Assembly (NCBI GenBank): GCA_022360595.1
Contig: JAKSCN010000304.1
Location: 1-12,428, forward strand
DNA length: 12,428 bases
Direction of reading: 5' to 3'
Source of the DNA: Chromatiales bacterium
Lineage (GTDB): Bacteria > Pseudomonadota > Gammaproteobacteria > Chromatiales > Chromatiaceae
Shown here in pieces: positions 7,313 to 12,428 of the stretch. A model generated the notes under the pieces. The model was given only the letters and a program-made list of their open reading frames with translations. It was not told where the DNA came from and searched no databases. Position 1 is the first letter of the stretch; each line of letters opens with the position of its first letter. The translations under genes were made by a program, and so were the position numbers.

Positions 7313-7978
7313 CTAGTCACGCTGACTACTCTCAATTGTGCAGGCCATTTGTTCTGAGTTTAGTGGCGTGGTTTTGAGTTCACTGCGCGCCTGACGAATA
7401 ATCAAGGTTGCGGAGTGGAGGAACAGGAGCGCCATCAGGAACGCGACTAACAGGTCGGGCCAGTGACTCTGAGTTACATGGACCAGACCCGCAGCGACCA
7501 TAACCGCCAGATTGCCAATCGCATCATTGCGGCTGCAGAGCCATACCGAGCGCACATTGGAGTCGCCGTCACGATAGGCGAGAAGCAGCAGCACACTGGT
7601 GACATTGGCGCCGAAAGCCATTAGCGCGACAGAGCCCATAATCATTTCATTGGGGATGCCGAGAATAAATACCCGATGGATAGTAGACCCCAACACCCAA
7701 AGTCCCATCAGAATCAATGTTAGGCCCTTGAAAAGTGCCGCGGACGCACGCCAGCGCAGCGCATGGCCGATAGCCAACAAGGTGATGCTGTAAGTCATGG
7801 CGTCGCCGAGAAAGTCCAATGCATCAGCGCGAAGCGCCATCGAGCCGGATGCGACACTTGCCCCCATCTCGATAAAAAACATCAGTGCATTAATGCCAAT
7901 GACTATCCACAACACTGTTTTATAGCGCTTGGATACGCCGTCAAACTTCAGGTTATTCCCACATCCGCAACCAGCCAT
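7313..7978 (-). CDS. Compact CDF-type cation efflux protein (transmembrane domain only)
   Basis: Predicted inner-membrane metal-cation/proton antiporter of the cation diffusion facilitator family, 221 residues, with about six hydrophobic helices. The metal site of helix 2 is seen as ADALDFLGDA with D55xxxD59. The helix 5 site is SRNDAIGN with D152xxxN156, where many Zn transporters have HxxxD. The C-terminal cytoplasmic metal-binding domain of YiiP-like members is absent: the protein ends about 30 residues after the last helix. The N-terminus holds a cysteine cluster, MAGCGCGNN (C4, C6), which may sense or deliver metal. The start ATG at 7976-7978 has an AGGGG ribosome site. It is divergent from a MerR regulator whose operator sits in its promoter, so metal induction is expected. 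Which metal is exported cannot be read; the Asp-rich site argues against a strictly zinc-specific type. Confidence 0.85.
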   Translation of the reverse strand: MAGCGCGNNLKFDGVSKRYKTVLWIVIGINALMFFIEMGASVASGSMALRADALDFLGDAMTYSITLLAIGHALRWRASAALFKGLTLILMGLWVLGSTIHRVFILGIPNEMIMGSVALMAFGANVTSVLLLLAYRDGDSNVRSVWLCSRNDAIGNLAVMVAAGLVHVTQSHWPDLLVAFLMALLFLHSATLIIRQARSELKTTPLNSEQMACTIESSQRD

Positions 7979-8011
7979 TTCAGCCCCTTTGGGTTAAATT
8001 CCTCTCACTAC

Positions 8012-8020
8012 TGGTATAAG
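8012..8020 (+). promoter_or_regulatory. Extended -10 promoter for the MerR gene
   Basis: TGGTATAAG contains a TG-N-TATAAG extended -10 element (TATAAG at 8015-8020) pointing toward the regulator gene. The leader would be about 36 nt. It overlaps the minus-strand promoter of the transporter, the usual divergent layout in which the regulator represses itself. Confidence 0.45.
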
Positions 8021-8049
8021 CTTACAACCTACAGTTATTGTAGCTTCAA
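8019..8049 (-). promoter_or_regulatory. MerR-type promoter of the transporter gene with a 19-bp spacer
   Basis: On the minus strand TTGAAG (8044-8049) serves as -35 and TAAGCT (8019-8024) as -10, separated by exactly 19 bp (8025-8043). MerR-family-activated promoters have an overlong 19-20-bp spacer, which the regulator untwists when metal binds. The operator dyad lies inside the spacer, as expected. Confidence 0.65.
8029..8043. promoter_or_regulatory. MerR operator dyad
   Basis: CTACA (8029-8033) and TGTAG (8039-8043) form a perfect inverted repeat around GTTAT, inside the overlong spacer of the transporter promoter and 19 nt before the regulator start codon. Position and symmetry match MerR-family operators. 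Confidence 0.65.
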
Positions 8050-8062
8050 GAGGCAAATCTGT

Positions 8063-8497
8063 ATGAGCGGGACATTTTCTATAGGACAGATGGCTAAGGC
8101 AGGTAACTGTAAGGTACAGACTATTCGCTATTATGAGGAGATTGGTCTGCTGCCAAAACCGCAGCGTTCAGGTGGTAATCAACGTCTCTATCTGGAAGAG
8201 CACCGGGATCGGCTTAGCTTTATTCGCCATAGCCGGGAGTTGGGGTTCTCGCTGGATCAGATTCGACAGATCCTGGATTTAACTGATGACCCAACCCACT
8301 CATGCGCCGAAGTCGATCAGATCGCCCGCGTGCATCTGATGGAGGTGGAGTCGAAAATCAAGCGTCTGCAGAGCATGCGGAAAGAGTTAAAGCGGATGAT
8401 CTCCCAATGTGCGGGGGATAAGGTGGCTGACTGCCGGATCATTAAAGTGTTGTCTGATCATGCGCTCTGTCTTGCTGATGAGCATCAGAGAGATTAA
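8063..8497 (+). CDS. MerR-family metal-responsive transcriptional regulator
   Basis: Cytoplasmic dimeric regulator of 144 residues, typical for the family. The N-terminal winged helix-turn-helix starts FSIGQMAKAGNCKVQTIRYYEE and continues GLLPKPQRSGGNQRLY. The dimerisation helix covers about 85-112. Metal-ligand cysteines are seen at C81 (THSCAE), C116 and C124 (CAGDKVADC), with a further C136. The C81-C116 spacing of 35 equals that of classical MerR/ZntR proteins, while the C-x7-C loop is close to the Hg/Cd/Pb-type sensors. The reading frame stays open for 100 codons upstream, but the ATG at 8063 was chosen because the conserved domain begins there and an AGAGG ribosome site precedes it. It is divergent from the cation efflux gene and probably its activator. 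The metal could be Zn, Cd, Pb, Co or Hg; sequence alone does not decide. Confidence 0.9.
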   Translation: MSGTFSIGQMAKAGNCKVQTIRYYEEIGLLPKPQRSGGNQRLYLEEHRDRLSFIRHSRELGFSLDQIRQILDLTDDPTHSCAEVDQIARVHLMEVESKIKRLQSMRKELKRMISQCAGDKVADCRIIKVLSDHALCLADEHQRD

Positions 8498-8520
8498 CGC
8501 TACCGGGTGGGTCTCCGGGG

Positions 8521-9276
8521 CTATCGTACATGTCCTAGTCTTAAATTGATGGGCCAGGTAATGGGCCTGCGCTGGTTTGGATCTCCCCAAAAAACAGCAA
8601 GCTCGTGTTGCAGCTCATCGAATATCTGCTGTTCGCCCGCGGCAATAGCCTGCCGGGAGGCGGACCATGTCTTTATATAGCCCATCAACTCGTCAATGTT
8701 CCACTTCCTATGAATAGCCAGTTCAGGAGTGGGAATAGTCTCGAAGGGGAAGGGGAGCTTTGTATAGCCGGTCTCCACATGCTGTCGTTCGGCGGGCCAG
8801 AATGGTGTGGTCTGTTGCCAGTAGAACTGTTGGAAACAGGTGTTCGCGGTGCCTTCCAGATAGGGCACGCTGTAGCTGACCAAGGCCAGAACGGCACCGG
8901 GTCTGGCAATCCGGCGCACTTCATCGTAAAACCGCTCCAAGTCAAACCAGTGGGCGGCTTGGGCTGCAACAATTAGGTCCGCACTGTTATCTTCAACACT
9001 GATTGTTTCTGCTGCCTCTTGTCGGTACACCACCTTGGGGTGTGCTGTGGCGTGAGATAACTGATCCGCGCTGACATCGGTGGCGATGACTTGATCGAAG
9101 TGGTTGGCCAGTAACACTGATAGCTGGCCAGTACCGCAACCGACATCCACAGCCAGTTGCTGGGCGGGTGATAGCGCCGCAAGCGCTTCAGCCAGCGTTG
9201 CCGGATAGGTCGGGCGGTAGTGCGCATATGCTTCGCCGCCACTTTGAAAATGCTGATGAGCCTGTTTTATTTCCAT
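8521..9276 (-). CDS. Class I SAM-dependent methyltransferase
   Basis: Soluble Rossmann-fold methyltransferase of 251 residues (Methyltransf_11-like). The AdoMet-binding motif I is VDVGCGTGQ (43-51), the acidic ribose-binding residue is D67 in VIATDVS, and motif II/III is ADLIVAAQAAHWFDLERF (99-116). The N-terminal YRPTYP (20-25) and the late WNIDELMGYIKTWSA segment are typical of the group related to yeast trans-aconitate methyltransferase Tmt1. The substrate is not predictable. It converges on the merR gene with a 23-nt gap, so the two are not co-transcribed. The start ATG (9274-9276) has no clear ribosome site, and a promoter-like pair is placed so that the transcript could be leaderless. 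Confidence 0.88.
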   Translation of the reverse strand: MEIKQAHQHFQSGGEAYAHYRPTYPATLAEALAALSPAQQLAVDVGCGTGQLSVLLANHFDQVIATDVSADQLSHATAHPKVVYRQEAAETISVEDNSADLIVAAQAAHWFDLERFYDEVRRIARPGAVLALVSYSVPYLEGTANTCFQQFYWQQTTPFWPAERQHVETGYTKLPFPFETIPTPELAIHRKWNIDELMGYIKTWSASRQAIAAGEQQIFDELQHELAVFWGDPNQRRPITWPINLRLGHVR

Positions 9277-9282
9277 GTTCAG

Positions 9283-9311
9283 AAAATATATTGGTGTACC
9301 TGTAATTGCAA
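9283..9311 (-). promoter_or_regulatory. Possible promoter of the methyltransferase gene
   Basis: On the minus strand TTGCAA (9306-9311) and TATTTT (9283-9288) are separated by 17 bp. The -10 ends 6 nt upstream of the ATG, which would give a leaderless or nearly leaderless transcript, consistent with the lack of a ribosome site. The match to consensus is moderate. Confidence 0.3.
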
Positions 9312-9367
9312 GTTAGTGACAGACGGTAGGGTCTTTCGGATCGATGATCCAATAGCCGCAGGTTATT

Positions 9368-9386
9368 AGTGTTAACAGGCCCTAGT
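9368..9386 (+). repeat. Dispersed short repeat, copy 2 (AGTGTTAACAGGCCCT)
   Basis: This is the second copy of the motif found at 5078-5096, same orientation, identical over 16 bases (9368-9383). It lies about 40 nt before the tRNA-3'-like sequence and 120 nt before the LRR gene. No longer flanking similarity is visible between the two sites. Confidence 0.5.
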
Positions 9387-9426
9387 CATCAAGTGGAAAT
9401 ATCAGCGGTACTTGGTTTCATGTATA

Positions 9427-9440
9427 CTCCGGCTCCACCA
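9427..9440 (+). other. tRNA/tmRNA 3'-end-like sequence (CTCCGGCTCCACCA)
   Basis: CTCCGGCTCCACCA looks like the acceptor 3' strand, discriminator and CCA tail of a tRNA or tmRNA gene, and it is followed directly by a terminator. The sequence upstream does not form a proper T-arm (no GGTTCRA with a matching stem), so no full tRNA is present. It may be the residual attachment site left by an integrated element, or chance. The overlapping TATACT (9423-9428) could alternatively be a -10 element for the LRR gene. Confidence 0.3.
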
Positions 9441-9469
9441 ATTGAGGCTATCTCAATGTCTGGGTTTTT
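9438..9469 (+). terminator. Intrinsic terminator or attenuator before the LRR gene
   Basis: ATTGAG (9441-9446) pairs with CTCAAT (9452-9457) around GCTAT. The stem can be extended by CCA/TGG across a 3-nt bulge, and a run of five T residues follows (9465-9469). It ends 36 nt before the LRR start codon. Either it ends a former tRNA transcript or it acts as a leader attenuator for the downstream cluster. Confidence 0.5.
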
Positions 9470-9505
9470 GCGCCTTATGTAGTTCGTCAAAATGGAGATA
9501 ATCAC

Positions 9506-10432
9506 ATGACAACCGGATCTGATAGTAGACTATTCTTTGGGCTTGAGCTGGAGCACTTCGACAAAGCGAAAGGTATACAGAGTGAGTCCGCGGCGATAAG
9601 AGTAGAACTCGACTATGATGCCGCAGAGGATGGTGAAACTATCCTTGCTGTGTTGGAAGCTGTGGCAGCCGATCCCAAGGCAAAAGATATTAAAGCGCTG
9701 ATTGTGGGTAACTGGGAAGAAGCTTATGACTATTCGGTTCAACCGGTAGTCAACTTTCTGGTTAAAAACAACGATACATTCAAAAGCCTAAAGGCACTTT
9801 TCGTCGCTGATATATACAGTGATGAGTGTGAGATATCCTGGATTCAGCAAGGTGATTACAGCGCCTTATGGGGTGCTTACCCTGATCTGCAACATTTGCA
9901 GATTCGTGGTTCATGCGGCTTGAGTCTTGGGAGTATATCCGCTAATTCACTGGAGACGCTGATTCTTGAAACCGGAGGGCTAGGGACTGAAGTTGTCGCG
10001 CAGGTCGCCAATGCGGAATACCCAAAGCTGGAGCATCTGGAACTTTGGTTTGGTGATGAAGAGTATGGTTGGGATGGAAGCATCGAAACGGTTGAACCGT
10101 TGGTTAATTCTGAAAAGTTTCCAGCTTTAAAATACCTGGGTTTAAAGAATAGTTATATTCAGGATGATATTGTGTCTCTGGTTGTAGGTAGTGACATGCT
10201 TGCGCAGTTGACACATCTGGATTTATCCATGGGGACCCTGTCTGATGCCGGTGCTGAGACTCTGCTTTCCAATACCGATAAGCTGGCGCATCTGCAGCTT
10301 CTCGACTTGTCCCATCACTATTTAAGCGACTCCATGGTCGAGAAAATATCGGCGTTGAATATCCCTGTCGATGTAAGCGATCAACAAGAGGAGGACGAGC
10401 CTGGAGAAAGGTATGTCGAAGTTGCTGAGTAA
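9506..10432 (+). CDS. STM4015-family leucine-rich-repeat protein
   Basis: Cytoplasmic protein of 308 residues with no signal peptide or membrane segment. About seven irregular leucine-rich repeats run from residue 94 to 271, for example LQHLQIRGS, LETLILETG, LEHLELWFG, LKYLGLKNS, LTHLDLSMG and LQLLDLSHH. The tail is very acidic and ends ERYVEVAE, as in the family named after Salmonella STM4015. The start ATG at 9506 has a GGAG ribosome site eight bases upstream. No biochemical role is established for the family. LRR folds usually bind protein or peptide partners, so a scaffold, substrate-presenting or self-recognition role for the neighbouring enzymes is inference. The ATP-grasp gene begins 3 nt after its stop, and a sulfatase-like hydrolase follows, so all three form one operon. 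Confidence 0.85.
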   Translation: MTTGSDSRLFFGLELEHFDKAKGIQSESAAIRVELDYDAAEDGETILAVLEAVAADPKAKDIKALIVGNWEEAYDYSVQPVVNFLVKNNDTFKSLKALFVADIYSDECEISWIQQGDYSALWGAYPDLQHLQIRGSCGLSLGSISANSLETLILETGGLGTEVVAQVANAEYPKLEHLELWFGDEEYGWDGSIETVEPLVNSEKFPALKYLGLKNSYIQDDIVSLVVGSDMLAQLTHLDLSMGTLSDAGAETLLSNTDKLAHLQLLDLSHHYLSDSMVEKISALNIPVDVSDQQEEDEPGERYVEVAE

Positions 10433-10435
10433 CTG

Positions 10436-11602
10436 ATGCCCGTGAAGTCGACCGCTATCTGGGTTGTATTGTGCAACCCGGAGAATCGCCGTTTCAGTTT
10501 TTTTAGAGAGGCTTTAGAAAAGGGGGCTCCTCATCAACTGATTCTCATCAGTTATGAGGAGTTGCTGCAGCATCCAAGCGGAATGGCCCTCTTGGCAGCA
10601 AAGTTATCTGGGGTCAAGGGCAGGAAGGTGTACATCAAGATTGAGTCACCCGGTGAAAACTTTCTTGTCACTAAGCACTTGATCGCTCTGGGGGCAGAGG
10701 AGCTGCCCAGTCGGATAACACCTGAATTAGCTATGCAGCTTCCCTTTGATAAGGGCCGGTTTGGTTATTTGCATGAGTGGTATTTGGGGTTTCGTAAGCT
10801 CCTGGGTACTGTTAGCGAAGTTTTGGATGAGTTGGCTGCCAGCAATACTCTTTCCTTAGCGTATCTGAATACGCCTTCTGCAGTACTCTCCATGCTCGAT
10901 AAGCACGCCTGCCAGCGGTTTCTAGAGGCTCACAATATCAGTACACCCAAGTTGATACCTGTTATTGAGGACTTTTCAAGCTGGGTGGGTAAGCTGATTG
11001 AAAAGCGCTGCTTTCAGGTTTTTATTAAACCAAAATACGGTTCATCCGCAGCAGGTGTCATTGCGCTGCGTATTAAGCCTGATGGTAATCAGTTTATAGC
11101 GCGAACCTCTCTTGAACTGGTTAAGCAACAAAGAGATGTCCGTTGCTACAATTCACTTAAAGTACGCACCTACAGTACCGTAGAAGAGATTGAAATGCTT
11201 TACGATACGGTGATGCGCGAAGGGGCTTATGCCGAGCAGTGGTTGCCTAAGGCTCAGATTAATGGAAAAAGCTTCGATTTACGGGTTGTTGTTGTTAACG
11301 GCAAAGCCACTCACTCCGTTACCCGCTGTAGTCACTCTCCCATGACCAATTTGCATCTTGGTAATCAACGTTGCGATGTTCTTGAGCATGAGTTCGGCAG
11401 ACAGATGTCGAATTGCGCGTACGAGACTGCGGAGCAGGCAGCGGTGGCTTTTCCTGAAGCCCGCTGTTTCGGCGCCGATGTCATTGTGTCACCTAAACGC
11501 GCCCGCATTATTGAGCTTAATGCATTTGGCGACCTGTTGCCCGGCATCGAACACAAGGGCAAAAGTACCTATGATGCACAGGTTGAGGCCATGATATGTT
11601 GA
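10436..11602 (+). CDS. STM4014-family ATP-grasp protein
   Basis: Predicted ATP-dependent carboxylate ligase fold, 388 residues, cytoplasmic. The nucleotide-binding core is visible: VFIKPKYGSSAAGV (195-208) gives the phosphate-binding lysines and glycine-rich loop, AEQWLP (266-271) the adenine-hinge glutamate, and SFDLRVVVVNGKA (279-291) the typical core strand. CFGADVIVS (344-352) and ARIIELNAFGDLLPG (356-370) give the Mg-ligating D348, E360 and N362. The N-terminal 150 residues are unlike standard ligases and may bind substrate or the LRR partner. The family is that of Salmonella STM4014, of unknown substrate; amide or peptide bond formation through an acyl-phosphate is the expected chemistry. 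The start ATG lies 3 nt after the LRR stop with only a poor ribosome site, suggesting translational coupling. The hydrolase gene starts 30 nt downstream. Confidence 0.85.
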   Translation: MPVKSTAIWVVLCNPENRRFSFFREALEKGAPHQLILISYEELLQHPSGMALLAAKLSGVKGRKVYIKIESPGENFLVTKHLIALGAEELPSRITPELAMQLPFDKGRFGYLHEWYLGFRKLLGTVSEVLDELAASNTLSLAYLNTPSAVLSMLDKHACQRFLEAHNISTPKLIPVIEDFSSWVGKLIEKRCFQVFIKPKYGSSAAGVIALRIKPDGNQFIARTSLELVKQQRDVRCYNSLKVRTYSTVEEIEMLYDTVMREGAYAEQWLPKAQINGKSFDLRVVVVNGKATHSVTRCSHSPMTNLHLGNQRCDVLEHEFGRQMSNCAYETAEQAAVAFPEARCFGADVIVSPKRARIIELNAFGDLLPGIEHKGKSTYDAQVEAMIC

Positions 11603-11632
11603 TGATTTTGATGTTGCAGGGGTAATGGCCAG

Positions 11633-12428
11633 ATGCTCGATATGAATCAGATCGTGGGAGACTACGATATAGTCTTCATCACTCTCGACACCTTGCGTTA
11701 CGACGTTGCCCAGCAGGAGTTGTCAGCCGGTCGGTTGCCGGTGCTTGGCGAACTGATTCCCCAGTGGGAGCGGCGTCACTCGCCCGGCAGTTTTACCTAC
11801 TCTGCGCACCACGCTTTTTTTAGCGGCTTTTTTCCAACCCCGGCAGATAATCCCACAGCACCTCGCCCATTGGCGGTAGAGTTTGCCGGCAGTACATCTA
11901 TGTCAGCGTGTACCAAGCGGTTTGATGCCGCGACCATTGTTGAAGGGTTGTCCGGTGAGGGGTATTACACCATCTGTATTGGAGGGGTGGGCTTTTTCAA
12001 TAAGAAAACACCACTTGGCCGGGTGCTGCCGGAGATGTTTGCCGAGAGTCACTGGCATGAATCTATGGGAGTGACGGACTCGGACTCAACCCGGAATCAG
12101 GTTCAGCTCGCCCTTTCCCGCTTGAATAAACTGGATATGGCAACGAATAACAACCCACCACCGGTATTTCTGTTTATTAACATATCGGCTATTCACCAAC
12201 CCAACTACTTTTACCGCTCCTCCTCTGATAACTCAACTCAGGATGACGTGGTCTCTCATGCCGCGGCGTTACGCTATGTTGATAGTCAATTGCCCCCCCT
12301 GTTCGAGGCTTTTAGGAGACGCGGAAAAACACTGTTTTATATCTGCTCCGATCATGGTACGACCTACGGTGAGCAAGGCTACACGGGACACCGTTTGGCG
12401 CATGAGGTGGTTTGGACAGTACCCTATA
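11633..12428 (+). CDS. STM4013/SEN3800-family sulfatase-like hydrolase (3' end outside window)
   Basis: The frame is open from ATG 11633 to the right edge, giving 265 residues of a longer protein. It belongs to the alkaline-phosphatase/sulfatase superfamily. VFITLDTLRYDVA (14-26) carries the first metal-binding Asp (D19), and PGSFTYSAHHAFFSGFFPTP (51-70) is the nucleophile region. SAIHQPN (185-191) and SDHGTTYGEQGYTGH (239-253) give further metal-ligand histidines and aspartate. The nucleophile region holds Thr/Ser and no C/S-x-P-x-R formylglycine motif, so it is more like phosphatases/phosphotransferases than true sulfatases. There is no signal peptide or membrane anchor, so it appears cytoplasmic, unusual for this superfamily. 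AGGGG at 11618-11622 precedes the start; ATG 11642 is an alternative. It is the third gene of the operon with the LRR and ATP-grasp genes. Confidence 0.82.
   Translation, partial: MLDMNQIVGDYDIVFITLDTLRYDVAQQELSAGRLPVLGELIPQWERRHSPGSFTYSAHHAFFSGFFPTPADNPTAPRPLAVEFAGSTSMSACTKRFDAATIVEGLSGEGYYTICIGGVGFFNKKTPLGRVLPEMFAESHWHESMGVTDSDSTRNQVQLALSRLNKLDMATNNNPPPVFLFINISAIHQPNYFYRSSSDNSTQDDVVSHAAALRYVDSQLPPLFEAFRRRGKTLFYICSDHGTTYGEQGYTGHRLAHEVVWTVPY

Noticed and set aside
7306..7317. GCCCTAGTCA near the CDF stop, similar to the right end of repeat copy 2
   Set aside because: Only 10 bases are shared, which is expected by chance in a window of this size.
7763..8062. 100-codon upstream extension of the MerR frame
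   Set aside because: It runs antisense through the CDF transporter gene and the operator region. The conserved MerR domain and a ribosome site place the start at 8063.
9380..9440. A complete tRNA gene ending at the CCA
   Set aside because: No T-arm consensus, no anticodon arm and no matching 5' acceptor strand (GGAGCCG) are found upstream; only the 3' end is tRNA-like.
1..12428. CRISPR arrays, rRNA, complete insertion sequences
   Set aside because: Reading through both strands shows no regularly spaced repeats, rRNA-like sequence or transposase genes.

Overview
The window looks like a chromosomal segment from a free-living or symbiotic gammaproteobacterium of moderate GC content. Three things suggest a Gram-negative cell: a TonB-dependent outer-membrane receptor, a general porin ending in phenylalanine, and a lipobox lipoprotein. 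The overall flavour is that of marine sulfur-oxidising Chromatiales-like lineages, but this is inference from gene content and I cannot fix a genus.

Layout. (1) Positions 4-1875 (+) encode a SLC13/DASS-type permease with two cytoplasmic RCK_C domains. (2) Converging on it, a minus-strand pair runs from 4699 to 1897: a TonB-dependent receptor followed by a YfiR-type (DUF4154) periplasmic protein. (3) A gene-poor stretch of about 1.06 kb (4700-5769) holds a perfect 7-bp hairpin upstream of the receptor, one copy of a short dispersed repeat, a second hairpin with a T-run, and an AT-rich leader. The leader ends in three 15-nt tandem repeats, the last of which runs into the porin Shine-Dalgarno. 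(4) Positions 5770-7179 (+) form a porin-lipoprotein gene pair, closed by a 10-bp hairpin at 7215-7240. (5) Positions 7313-8497 are a divergent metal-homeostasis module: a compact CDF-type cation efflux protein (-) and a MerR-family regulator (+), with a textbook MerR-type operator between them. (6) A class I methyltransferase (8521-9276, -) converges on merR. (7) From 9506 to the right edge (+) lies a tightly packed cluster: a leucine-rich-repeat protein, an ATP-grasp protein whose start is 3 nt after the LRR stop, and the first 265 codons of an alkaline-phosphatase-superfamily (sulfatase-like) hydrolase.

The most interesting part is the right-hand cluster. Its three products match in type and order the uncharacterised families named after Salmonella loci STM4015 (LRR), STM4014 (ATP-grasp-like) and STM4013/SEN3800 (hydrolase). 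In those systems two radical SAM proteins (STM4012, STM4011) accompany them, so the next genes beyond position 12428 are predicted to be these. The combination of an ATP-dependent ligase fold, a phospho/sulfo-hydrolase fold, an LRR protein and two radical SAM enzymes suggests a small-molecule or peptide modification pathway of unknown product. The cluster starts just after a tRNA-3'-end-like sequence and a terminator, which hints at an island boundary.

The other modules are self-contained: outer-membrane uptake with a c-di-GMP-linked periplasmic sensor (receptor-YfiR), outer-membrane permeability (porin-lipoprotein), and metal efflux under MerR control.
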